Origin: VYFG01 sp965204165
Lineage (GTDB): Bacteria; Pseudomonadota; Gammaproteobacteria; Arenicellales; Poriferihabitantaceae
DNA: 64,000 nt
Assembly: GCA_965204165.1 (NCBI GenBank)
Contig: OZ241969.1
Coordinates: 2,232,001-2,296,000, forward strand
Reading direction: 5' to 3'
Positions 18,297 to 26,557 of this stretch are shown in pieces. The notes beneath the pieces were generated by a model, which saw nothing but the letters and a program-made list of their open reading frames with translations, was not told the DNA's origin and searched no databases. The position numbers and the translations under genes are program-made. The stretch's first letter is position 1. The number at the start of each line of letters is the position of its first letter.

Positions 18297-18743
18297 TCCC
18301 CGGTCGCGGAGTCGGTCCGTCAACATGACCGGCGGGTTGGTGATCGCGCCGGGCTGATGGGCCGCAAAGAGGCGCCGGCAAATTCCCGCCGGCGCCTGCG
18401 GCGGCCGCAGTCTTGATCGAACCGGGGGCGACGGGAAGACCTCGAGCGCATTTCGGAGATCCCGGGCCCCTGGTCTTGCGTGTTCCCCGGTCTCCGGTAC
18501 GGCCGCGAAGTCTCTGTCAACATGGAAGATGACACGGTCTACCGGGGTGGCGCAGAGTCCGATTCCCGGCCACCAAACGCGCTCCTGGTGCTTTGTCAGG
18601 GAGGAGCCGGGGGGCACGTCCTTCGCCTATGCACTCGTGAGTTGGGAAGTTGGTTGCACTTCGATGGCCAATTCCCGCCCAAGTTGGCCTGTCAGAAACA
18701 GGAAGAGTATTCGATCCTGAACGACCCGGAGTAGAAGATGCGC
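18297..18743. other. Intergenic between convergent genes
   Basis: No supported gene. It lies between the lipoprotein gene and the convergent third lysR, and contains one strong hairpin (18371-18396). Short open frames here lack protein-like features. Confidence 0.45.
18371..18396. terminator. GC-rich hairpin, possible terminator
   Basis: Perfect 9-bp arms GGCGCCGGC and GCCGGCGCC separated by 8 nt, downstream of the lipoprotein gene. There is no T-tract, so intrinsic termination is uncertain. Confidence 0.35.
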
Positions 18744-19676
18744 TCAGGCGCTCGCGGTCCCGTCCGCCAGGACCGCGAAGGCGTCGAGGCATCGCCGGGC
18801 GGCCGACCGCCGGCTACCGCGCCCGGTGAGCCGGGCGAAGCAGTACCGGTCCAGTTCGACGAAGCCGTCGGTGACCGTGACCAGCCTCCCCTCCTCGACG
18901 TAACGGTCGACGAAGTGGTTCCAGCCGAGAGCGAGGCCCCGTCCCGCGACGGCCGCGTCAATCAGGTAGACGTAGTCCTCAATGCCGGTGTACCGGGGCG
19001 GCGGTTCCGGATACCCGGCGAACTCGAACCAGTCGTGCCAGGTCGCCCAGCACGTCGCGGGCCGAGCGAGCCGGAGGAACGGCAGCGAACCCCACTCCGC
19101 GACGGGCAGGCCCAGGACGTGTGCGTGGGCCTCTGCGAAGCCGGGCGAGCACACCGGTGCGACGGCTTCCCTGAACACCACCGCACGATCCCCGGACGCG
19201 TTGCCGTCCGTATCGTAGCCGAGCGTCAGATCGACCTCGCTGTCGTCCAGACGATCGAGCAGGTCGTAGTCGAGGGTCAGGATGCGCAGGCCAACATCCT
19301 CTCCGAGGGTCCGGCACAGGGTATCGAAGCGGGGCATCAGGAACTGGTGTGAGAGCGCGTGGCTGCTCGCGACGACCACCCGCCCGTCCTCCGCAAGGTT
19401 CGAGGCCGTGAGCGCACCTGCGGCGATCCGCTCCAGGCCGATGACAACGGCGCGGTGGAAGACCTCCCCCGCCGGCGTGAGGCTGATGGCGCGGTTGCTG
19501 CGTACGAACAGCCGGACCCCTATGTTCCGCTCCAGGTCGGCGATGGCACGGCTGACGGCCGGCTGCGAGGTCTGCAGCTCCGTGGCGGCGTCGCTGAAGC
19601 TGTGGTGCCGCGCGGCGCTCTCGAAAATGCGCAGGGTGCGCATCGGAGGCAATCGGTTTTGGAACGGCGTTGACAT
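18744..19676 (-). CDS. LysR-family transcriptional regulator (GcvA-like), paralogue 3
   Basis: A 310-aa regulator: helix-turn-helix at the N-terminus (MRTLRIFESAARHHSF...TSQPAVSRAIADLERN) and an effector-binding domain with DYVYLIDAAVAGRGLALGW. Very similar to paralogue 1 along its length, including GLERIAAGALTAS and TLGEDVGLRILTLDYD. An upstream ATG (MPISPEIDTISDM) is also possible; the chosen start at 19676 matches paralogue 1, in which that upstream codon is ATA and cannot start. Divergent from the outer-membrane protein at 19862, which may be its target. Confidence 0.9.
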   Translation of the reverse strand: MSTPFQNRLPPMRTLRIFESAARHHSFSDAATELQTSQPAVSRAIADLERNIGVRLFVRSNRAISLTPAGEVFHRAVVIGLERIAAGALTASNLAEDGRVVVASSHALSHQFLMPRFDTLCRTLGEDVGLRILTLDYDLLDRLDDSEVDLTLGYDTDGNASGDRAVVFREAVAPVCSPGFAEAHAHVLGLPVAEWGSLPFLRLARPATCWATWHDWFEFAGYPEPPPRYTGIEDYVYLIDAAVAGRGLALGWNHFVDRYVEEGRLVTVTDGFVELDRYCFARLTGRGSRRSAARRCLDAFAVLADGTASA

Positions 19677-19699
19677 ATCAGAAATGGTATCAATTTCAG

Positions 19700-19722
19700 G
19701 TGATATTGGCATTTCACAAACC
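19700..19722. promoter_or_regulatory. Putative LysR-type operator shared with paralogue 1
   Basis: GTGA (19700-19703) and TTCAC (19713-19717) form a dyad, embedded in TTGGCATTTCACAAACC, which is nearly the same as the site upstream of the lysR at 440-1375. It lies between the lysR start and the divergent outer-membrane protein gene. Confidence 0.45.
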
Positions 19723-19861
19723 CCCACCCTGCCAATAAAAATACAACTAATCCCCGTCGCAATCAAGTTGATCTAAATTGCATAGAAGAGGGTGGCAGGC
19801 TACAGCTTGATTAGGAGGAGTCGTTTGAGGTCCCTGAATCCAATGAAGTGGAGTTTGACCG

Positions 19862-20527
19862 ATGATAATGCCCCTCCCCGATCGGTTCCGGTGCATGATC
19901 CTTGCGTTGGCGTTGGCCGGCGCCGGACAGGCAGCCTGGGCGGATACCGAAGAAATTTCCTACACCTACGTCAGCCTGGAGTACGAATACTCCAACGTCT
20001 ATAACGGCTCCCATGGGGTGACCTTCGGCTTCTGCTTCGAAGTCGCCGACCCCTTCCACGTTTTCGGGGGCTGGCAGGAAGCCGATCTGGACATCTTCCA
20101 GGGTCCGATCCCGGATATCGGCGGGCTCATGGGGCGTGTCGAGGCCGACCGCCAGAACTACCTGGTCGGCGTGGGATACAAGCAGCGCATCGGCCAGGGC
20201 AAGACGATGCAGTACCGTGCGGGCTACATCAACTCGGAAACGACGATCCGCACCGCCGCTCCCGGCTTCCCCCACCCCATCCCGCCCACGGTCGTGGCGG
20301 ATGACGGCTATTACCTTGAAGTGGGCGTACGGACCCTGCCCTGGCCCGGTTGGGAACTCGACGGCTTCGTGGCCAAATTCTCGGTGGGAGAGTTCGATTC
20401 ATCCATGCTGTTCATCACGCTGGAACGCCGGGTTACCGAAAACCTGGGCATCAACCTCAGTTTCAAGAACGTGGAGGGGGACAACACCAGCGAGGACTGG
20501 ATACTGGCCCTGCGGTATCACTTGTGA
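19862..20527 (+). CDS. Small outer-membrane beta-barrel protein
   Basis: A 221-aa protein with a signal peptide (cleavage probably after AAWA) followed by alternating amphipathic beta-strands (TYVSLEYEYSNVY, YLVGVGYKQRI, MQYRAGYINSE, YLEVGVRTL, SMLFITLERRV, NLGINLSFKNV) and a terminal strand WILALRYHL. That pattern fits an 8-stranded OmpA/OmpX-like barrel. No peptidoglycan-binding domain follows. A decayed copy of its 3' half lies at 22038-22371. It is divergent from a LysR gene. Confidence 0.75.
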   Translation: MIMPLPDRFRCMILALALAGAGQAAWADTEEISYTYVSLEYEYSNVYNGSHGVTFGFCFEVADPFHVFGGWQEADLDIFQGPIPDIGGLMGRVEADRQNYLVGVGYKQRIGQGKTMQYRAGYINSETTIRTAAPGFPHPIPPTVVADDGYYLEVGVRTLPWPGWELDGFVAKFSVGEFDSSMLFITLERRVTENLGINLSFKNVEGDNTSEDWILALRYHL

Positions 20528-20667
20528 CCCGGATGGAGACAGGCCTGGAGGGTAACAGGATCCGTCGCCCGCGGCCCGTCTCGACGTCTTGCAAGTCCGT
20601 GCGGGGTTCTCCACTTGTCTCCTCCTCTTTTCGCACGGCCGGGAAAGCCCCCGCAGCAGCGCTTGAC

Positions 20668-20688
20668 AGCCGGAGAGACGGCTTTTTT
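20668..20688 (+). terminator. Probable rho-independent terminator of outer-membrane gene
   Basis: Stem AGCCG/CGGCT with a 6-nt loop followed by a run of six T, about 140 bp after the outer-membrane protein stop. Confidence 0.5.
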
Positions 20689-20776
20689 ACAAGAGGCTTT
20701 CCTTGGACTCGGAGCCCTTCTTCCCCTTTCGTCCAAGGACTGAGTTGCCGGAAACACGGGTGAAGCGCACTGAGAT

Positions 20777-20812
20777 GGACTACCGGGACTACCGGGACTA
20801 CCGGGACTACGG
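20777..20812. repeat. 9-bp tandem repeat (GGACTACCG)x4
   Basis: Three exact copies of GGACTACCG and a fourth differing in the last base. The length is a multiple of three, so a frame across it reads Asp-Tyr-Arg repeatedly. It could be a slippage-prone tract upstream of the methyltransferase gene. Confidence 0.8.
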
Positions 20813-20920
20813 GTTCGACTGTTTGCCGACTCTGGAGTCCACTGCGGATGAGTCCGTCCGCAACAGGACATGCAGGAGTGCAAACCAGGCTTACATCCTC
20901 CAGGCCTGACAGAAAACTTC

Positions 20921-21922
20921 ATGACGACCGACTTCCACAATCCGATCTCCCGGGCGATTCGTTCGGAAGACACGTCCCGGACGGTTTCAAGGTACCGCAA
21001 CAGCCAGGAACGGGGCAGTGAGGAGTACGCCTCCATGGTCAGGGCGTTTTACGACCTGATCACCGATTTCTACGAATTCGGATGGGGCCATTCGTTTCAC
21101 TTCGCCCCGGGAAGGGAAGGCGGGTCCTTCGAGGAATCCCTTGCCAGCCACCAGTATTTTCTCGGGGAAGCTCTCGGCCTGAAGCCGGGCATGAAGGTGC
21201 TGGATGTCGGTTGTGGCGTAGGCGGGCCCCAGCGCGCGATCGCGGGGAAATTCCAGTCCTCGATCGTCGGTCTCAACATCAACAGGTACCAGATCGGGAA
21301 GTGCGCCATGTACAACCGGCAGGCCGACCTTGCGCATCTGTGCAGCGTCATATCCGGCGACTTCATGGACATACCCGCCGGGGACGGTAGCTTCGATGCG
21401 GCTTACCACATCGAGGCCATCGCCCATGCGCCGGACAAGAAGGCAGTCTATGCCGAGATATTCCGGATCCTGCGGCCGGGGGCGTACTTCGCCGGATACG
21501 ACTGGTGCATGACCCCCTCCTACGATTGCACCAATCCCGAACACCTGGAACTCAAGCGGCGGATCGAATACGGCAACGCCCTTCCGCAGATCGCCTCGTT
21601 CGGGGACGTGACCGACGGCCTGAAAGATGTCGGCTTCGAGGTGCTGGAGGCATGGGACCGCGCCCCGGAGTCCGATCCGGACAGGCCGTGGTATCGGCCG
21701 CTGGAAGGCAGGGACCTTTCATTGAGAAGTTTGCCGAGGACCGCTCCCGGCCGCAGGATCACCACGGCTGCCCTGGGCGTACTGGAGGCCGTGCGCGCCG
21801 TACCGAAGGGATCGCGAGAGATACAGGAGATACTCAACATCGCGGCGGACAGTCTCGTGGCGGCGGGGCGCCTTGGAATCTTCACGCCCATGTTCTATCA
21901 CAAGGCGCGGAAACCGTTTTGA
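20921..21922 (+). CDS. Sterol C-24 methyltransferase homologue (SMT/Erg6-like)
   Basis: A 333-aa SAM-dependent methyltransferase carrying the hallmarks of sterol methyltransferases. It has a YDLITDFYEFGWGHSFHF sterol-region motif (residues 44-61), SAM motif I DVGCGVGGP (95-103), IEAIAHAPD (164-172; compare IEATCHAP in eukaryotic SMTs), YDWCMTxxYD (193-202), and a C-terminal SMT_C-like end TPMFYHKARKP. Family enzymes transfer methyl from SAM to C-24 of the sterol side chain. No squalene epoxidase or oxidosqualene cyclase lies in the window, so substrates may come from a host or diet (inference). The start at 20921 has no strong ribosome binding site; an in-frame start at 20870 is less likely. 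Less specific small-molecule methyltransferase activity cannot be excluded. Confidence 0.85.
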   Translation: MTTDFHNPISRAIRSEDTSRTVSRYRNSQERGSEEYASMVRAFYDLITDFYEFGWGHSFHFAPGREGGSFEESLASHQYFLGEALGLKPGMKVLDVGCGVGGPQRAIAGKFQSSIVGLNINRYQIGKCAMYNRQADLAHLCSVISGDFMDIPAGDGSFDAAYHIEAIAHAPDKKAVYAEIFRILRPGAYFAGYDWCMTPSYDCTNPEHLELKRRIEYGNALPQIASFGDVTDGLKDVGFEVLEAWDRAPESDPDRPWYRPLEGRDLSLRSLPRTAPGRRITTAALGVLEAVRAVPKGSREIQEILNIAADSLVAAGRLGIFTPMFYHKARKPF

Positions 21923-22037
21923 CCACAAGTATGGAATTTGGAGCGTTTGCTTACAGCCGGACGAATACGCCGGGCGCGCGGATAATTACCCGGGTATGAA
22001 AACCTGGCGATTTCGGATCGGATAAGGCCCCGGAAGG

Positions 22038-22371
22038 CAAGGGCAAGACGATGCAGTACCGCACGGGCTACATCGACTCGGATTCGACAATCCGCAACGC
22101 CGTCCCCGGCTTCCCCCACCCCATCCCGCCCACGGTCGTGGCGGATGAAGGCCTTTACCTTGAAGTGGGCATACGGACCCTGCCCTGACCCGGTTGGGAA
22201 CTCGACGGCTTCATGGCGAAATACTCGATGGGCGAGTTCGATTCATCCATGCTGTTCATCACGCTGGAACGCCGGGTTACCGATAACCTGGGCATCAACC
22301 TCAGTTTCAGGAACGTGGAAGGGGACAACACCAGCGAGGACTGGATACTTGTCCTGCGGTATCACCTGTGA
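22038..22371 (+). pseudogene. 3' half copy of outer-membrane barrel gene, with nonsense codon
   Basis: Co-linear with 20194-20527 (constant 1844-bp offset, no indels). It encodes the same strands (MQYRTGYIDSDSTIRNA... to WILVLRYHL). TGG (Trp) in the parent has become TGA at about 22187, and the 5' half with the signal peptide is absent. Homology extends about 9 bp past both stop codons. Confidence 0.9.
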
Positions 22372-22542
22372 CCCGGATGGTGAGGTAACACTCCATCCTT
22401 CGGCATCAGCGGGGCTGATACCGGAGGAATAAGGGAATTCTCTTTCCGGGCCAGGGCAGGTCGGCTGTTTGCCGGATCGCATGCGGGCGGGGAAATCGGC
22501 CCGGTACTCCATCAAGCGTGAAAACGCATCGCCGGGACTCTC

Positions 22543-25017
22543 TCAGAACCGCATGTTGAATGCCAGGAAGAAGGTCCGGCCCCAGCCGGCCGCGGTGGGC
22601 CCGTCCGTTCTGCTGGGATTGGAGGTGTCCACCGTGAGACTGGCATCGGTGAGGTTGAACACGCCGATTGCAACCCGCGCGCCTTCCAGCCCCAGGGGTT
22701 TCTTCCAGTCCAGTGCGACGTCGTGGCCGGTCCAGGATTCGAACTCTCCAGTGCCCCGCAGGTTGTCGAATCCTGCCCGGTAATTCACGGTCCAGATGGC
22801 GCGCACGTTGCCGCGCCGGGCCGCGAATCTGACGCGGGCCATATTCCTGGAGATGGGGTATTGTTCCCTGTTGCCGGCGATACGCAGGTCTGTGTCGGTC
22901 ACATGCCGCCATGCGCCGCTGATCCTGGCATCGCCCCAGGCCGTCTCAAAGCCCCTGCCGAATCGGGTGGTAATGCCCGAAATCCCGTCCTCCATGATAT
23001 TTGCATAGCTGTCGTAAATCGTGATGTCGCCGCCGGTGCGCTCGATGCAGTTCACCGTGTCGCCGTCCGCGCACTCGCTGAAGTTCTGCATTGCCCAGTC
23101 GGCGGTGTTCTGTCCCACCAGGCCGGTGCGCGACAGCCGATACCATTCCACACTGAGATACCTTGCCGATTCGCGGAATTCAGCGCCGATGGCGAACCGC
23201 TCGGTATCCGAGGGATCGAGTTCCGGGTTGCCCAGGGTGTAGCGTGTCACCTGCCGGGGGTTGGGCTGGGCGCAGGGTTGGGGCGGGTTGCCGGGGTCGC
23301 ACTCGATATAGGGGTGGTCCTGATCTTCGGTGCTGTGCAGGTCCTTCATTGAAGGCGGCCTCTGTCCCGTGCTCCAGGAGCTCCGTAGCGCGACGGAGTC
23401 GGACAGCCGGTACTCGGTCCCAAGGCTCCAGGCTCCCAGCCCGCCTACGTCGTCGTATTCGTCGCCGCGTCCCGCGACCCTGACATCCAGGGTCTCGTTC
23501 AGCGGGAACTGCACTTCCGCAAACGCCCCGACGGTCTCTCTCTCGCCGGTAAAGCTGACACCGCCGGCGCCGAGCACCTGGGTCACATCGTGAGTCATGC
23601 CGCCGTTGTCACGAAAGCGAAGGAGCGAATGCGACTTTGCTCTTCCCGCATCGAAGCCCGCGGTCCATGCCGCGTCCCGGCCGCCGATCGGCAATGCGTT
23701 TCCCTCCAGAGCCAGCCGGGCACCCAGGTAGTCCGCGCCGAAATCGACCTCCTGGTGCAAGCTGCTGTTTCGGATCGCCTGAAGATGCTCCGGGGCGGTC
23801 GAAAACGGGTTCGCCAGGTCGTAATGACCCGCCGCGATTTCTTCCCGTATCCTGCCGGCGTGCACGAACGTGTCGCCGGCCAAGGAACCGTCCAGCCGGT
23901 AGACGTCCATGCGCGCATCGTAGCCGAGACCCTCCGCCAGCCGCCCCTCGACACCAACGGAGATGTCGTAATCATCATATTCCGACCGCCAGTCGCGGTT
24001 CCCATGACCGACAAAGCGGTGTCCGACGGCGAAGCGGTCGTTGGCGTCCGCGATCGTCGAGCCGGCCGCTTCGTTGATCGCGCTCATGACCTCCAGGGTG
24101 GGGGTGAAGCTGAACACGTCGACCGACGGCGCGTAGCGGAAATCCCACCCGCCCTGCCCGAGGTTTGCGTCAACGTGGAATTCCGCCCCTTCGCCGAGCG
24201 GATGGTCCAGGTTCAGGATCGCGGTCCGCTGGTCAAGACGGCCGGTGTTCCACATGATATTGCCGTAGGCGTAGCCGCACCCCATATCGTCATTGCGGAT
24301 GCCGGGCGGATTTCTGAGCGGGCCGGTATAGCCCTTCGCCGGGTCGCAATCGCCCAGCGCGACCGACCTTGCGCCCGTGATCTCATCGTCCTCGTCCCGC
24401 TGGACCACCCACACGGTGTTGCCGCCGACGCTGACATTCTTCGCCTCGTTGAATGCGCCGCCCTCTCGCCAGGAAGAGCGGCTGAATTCCCGGCTCCGCG
24501 CGGGAATTTCCTGGCGCCTGAGGACATCCACACCGATCGTCATGTGTCCCTGTCCGACGTCTCCGCCCCAGAATGCGCTGCCCTGGGAGCCGTCACCGCC
24601 GTCGCGGCTCGGCAGGCGGGTGAGTACCCGCGTCTCGAAGCCGTCCAGGTCCTTCCTGAGCACGATATTGATCGCGCCGCGTACCGCGCCGCCGCCGAGT
24701 GTGCCCAGGCTGTCTCCGCCCAGAAGCTCGACGCGTTCGATGGCCGAGAGCGGCAAGGCGTCCAGGTTCCCGTCGGTTGAGGAGTAGGGACGGCCGTTGA
24801 CCAGGACCGGCAGCGCTTGCCCCCCGGTGAAGAAGTAGCGGACGATACCGGTATCCAGCAGTTCCTCCAGGGTCTGGGCGCCGGACCATTCCAGAAAATC
24901 CCGGTCCCGGTCCGTGATGACGCGCGTGGCCGGGGCGAGCGGGCCGGCCTGAGCCGGAAGCCATCCCAAACCGGCGATGAGGGAAAGCGAAACCAGGGAG
25001 GTCAGGAAGGTTTTCAT
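22543..25017 (-). CDS. TonB-dependent outer-membrane receptor
   Basis: An 824-aa receptor. Signal peptide MKTFLTSLVSLSLIAGLGWLPAQA; plug domain with LPVLVNGRPY, LSAIERVELLGG and GGGAVRGAINIVLRK; then a long beta-barrel with the typical YTLGNPELDPSDTERFAIGAEF segment; it ends in FFLAFNMRF with a terminal aromatic. It takes up a scarce ligand across the outer membrane using TonB energy. The ligand is unknown. The start at 25017 places the Lys of the signal peptide at residue 2; an ATG four codons upstream is also possible. It follows the FAD-oxidase operon on the same strand after 186 bp and may share transcription. Confidence 0.92.
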   Translation of the reverse strand: MKTFLTSLVSLSLIAGLGWLPAQAGPLAPATRVITDRDRDFLEWSGAQTLEELLDTGIVRYFFTGGQALPVLVNGRPYSSTDGNLDALPLSAIERVELLGGDSLGTLGGGAVRGAINIVLRKDLDGFETRVLTRLPSRDGGDGSQGSAFWGGDVGQGHMTIGVDVLRRQEIPARSREFSRSSWREGGAFNEAKNVSVGGNTVWVVQRDEDDEITGARSVALGDCDPAKGYTGPLRNPPGIRNDDMGCGYAYGNIMWNTGRLDQRTAILNLDHPLGEGAEFHVDANLGQGGWDFRYAPSVDVFSFTPTLEVMSAINEAAGSTIADANDRFAVGHRFVGHGNRDWRSEYDDYDISVGVEGRLAEGLGYDARMDVYRLDGSLAGDTFVHAGRIREEIAAGHYDLANPFSTAPEHLQAIRNSSLHQEVDFGADYLGARLALEGNALPIGGRDAAWTAGFDAGRAKSHSLLRFRDNGGMTHDVTQVLGAGGVSFTGERETVGAFAEVQFPLNETLDVRVAGRGDEYDDVGGLGAWSLGTEYRLSDSVALRSSWSTGQRPPSMKDLHSTEDQDHPYIECDPGNPPQPCAQPNPRQVTRYTLGNPELDPSDTERFAIGAEFRESARYLSVEWYRLSRTGLVGQNTADWAMQNFSECADGDTVNCIERTGGDITIYDSYANIMEDGISGITTRFGRGFETAWGDARISGAWRHVTDTDLRIAGNREQYPISRNMARVRFAARRGNVRAIWTVNYRAGFDNLRGTGEFESWTGHDVALDWKKPLGLEGARVAIGVFNLTDASLTVDTSNPSRTDGPTAAGWGRTFFLAFNMRF

Positions 25018-25203
25018 GCAGAACTCCACTCCAGATCGTTTCGAGATGACTGGATGTTACGCTGTCTCACGGAATCAAAAAAGGGCGGAAGACGGGTTCG
25101 TGCAGCAATGCTCCTTTCGATGAATGAACGCATTGCGGCGTGACACCGGGACCCGGATGCCGAATACGGTCCTGCCAATCCCTGCCGGAGGGTGGCAGTG
25201 CGG

Positions 25204-26553
25204 CTACAGTTCTTCCCCCGCCCGGGTTTCGGACCATCTCAGGCGCAGATTGGCCCCGATCCGTGCCAACGGCTCCGGGGGCAGGCGCCGGGGGGCGTCC
25301 GAGGCGAGCATCCGGTCGAGTGCCGGCGACTGGCGGCCCGTTGCCAGATCGGCGCAAAGCATGCCGGCCAGGGTTCCCTTCGTGGTGCCAAGCCCGTTCT
25401 GGCAGCATGCCGAGTAGAGACCCCGATCCAGCTCACGAACGACCTGGACGTTGTTGCGGCTGAGACAGAGGCGTCCCCCCCATCGATACTCCATCTGGAC
25501 CCCGTCCAGCATCGGGAAGCGTGCCCGGAATGCCCGGTCATGGTCCCTGGAGACCCGCGCAATGCGCGCTGTGTCCACCTCCATGGACGGGTCGAAGGTG
25601 AACCGGTTGCGCACCACGATGCGATCCCCCCCGGTTCCCGATATCCGCCGGACCGTCGTGCCCATCGGATCCGCCGGCGTGACGCCCCAGGCTGCGCGGC
25701 CGCCAAGCCGGCTCACTTCGTCCGGTGCAAGCGCGCGGGTCATGGAGGCATAGGTAAAGATGTGCATGAGCCTGCCGGCGGCAAAGCCGAAGCTGTTGAG
25801 GTGGCCGTTCACGGCAAGGATCACGCGCGGTGCCGTCATCCTGCCCGCCGGGGTCGTGGCCACCCAGTCTCCCCGGCACTCCAGGCGAGTCACCGGGCTT
25901 AGTTCGTGAAGCTTGACCCCTTTCGCACACAGACCCCTGGCAATGCCCCGAACGAACCGGGCAGGCTGGATCATGGCCGTTCCCGGGGTGCGGAGACCGC
26001 CCCGGTAGTAGTCGATGCCGGTGAGTTCCCGCATCTGGACGGCATCGAGCATTTCGTAGCTCTCCCCCATGGGTGCCAGGTGTGCGGCATAGTCCCGGTT
26101 GAGCCGGTCACCCTTTTCCGTGGCCGAGGCGTTGATCTTGCCGGAAACCGTGAATGCCTCGTCGGGCAGGCTGAATTCCTCCGCCATTTCGCGCGCGAAG
26201 TCGATGGCGATGCGGTTGTCCCCGGTTTGTGCGATATCCGAATCGAGGGAACCGCCGTAATCGCCGGATGCCAGGTCGTGGGGCAGGTCGATCATGAAAC
26301 CGGAGTTTCGCCCGGCCGGTCCATCGGCCACCCGCGTCGCGTCGAGCACGGTGATACGGTCGCCAGGACAAACCTGGGAGAGTCGCTGGGCTGCCGCGAG
26401 CCCGGCGAAACCGGCGCCGATCACCAGCCAGTCGGTAGTCTGTGCGCCTTCCAGCGGCGTGGCCGGTTCCGGTTCCGGCAGCAGGCGGTTCCACCCGGCG
26501 GGTCCCGGGTCCCTGGGCAGGCGCCTTACAGTGATACCGGCCATGCGGGCCAT
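25204..26553 (-). CDS. FAD-dependent oxidoreductase (DAO/sarcosine oxidase-like)
   Basis: A 449-aa amine/amino-acid oxidase. The FAD motif is WLVIGAGFAGLAAAQRL (about residues 42-58); GRNSGFM and a C-terminal LYSACCQNGLGTTKGTLAG segment match the DAO fold. Family members oxidise secondary or N-methylated amines and amino acids. It is the last gene of the operon gntR-dapA-aldh-mttB-fad, starting 4 nt after the mttB-like stop. In context it probably oxidises an N-methylated intermediate left after demethylation, giving an aldehyde or imine. Exact substrate unknown. Confidence 0.88.
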   Translation of the reverse strand: MARMAGITVRRLPRDPGPAGWNRLLPEPEPATPLEGAQTTDWLVIGAGFAGLAAAQRLSQVCPGDRITVLDATRVADGPAGRNSGFMIDLPHDLASGDYGGSLDSDIAQTGDNRIAIDFAREMAEEFSLPDEAFTVSGKINASATEKGDRLNRDYAAHLAPMGESYEMLDAVQMRELTGIDYYRGGLRTPGTAMIQPARFVRGIARGLCAKGVKLHELSPVTRLECRGDWVATTPAGRMTAPRVILAVNGHLNSFGFAAGRLMHIFTYASMTRALAPDEVSRLGGRAAWGVTPADPMGTTVRRISGTGGDRIVVRNRFTFDPSMEVDTARIARVSRDHDRAFRARFPMLDGVQMEYRWGGRLCLSRNNVQVVRELDRGLYSACCQNGLGTTKGTLAGMLCADLATGRQSPALDRMLASDAPRRLPPEPLARIGANLRLRWSETRAGEEL

Positions 26554-26557
26554 GGCT

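Larger units (their letters stand above)
20528..20920. other. Intergenic with terminator and 9-bp tandem repeat
   Basis: No supported gene. It contains a probable terminator (20668-20688) and a short tandem repeat (20777-20812). The open frame over the tandem repeat (Asp-Tyr-Arg repeats) has no other protein signal. Confidence 0.45.

Noticed and set aside
18480..18734. 84-aa plus-strand open frame in the lipoprotein/lysR gap
   Set aside because: No ribosome binding site, motif or neighbour supports it; composition looks non-coding.
20845..20870. GATGAGTCCGT core resembling a hammerhead ribozyme
   Set aside because: The downstream GAAA core and the three pairing stems are missing; only the 11-base similarity exists.
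20703..20909. Small open frame with Asp-Tyr-Arg repeats
   Set aside because: The repeats come from the 9-bp DNA tandem; no other coding evidence.
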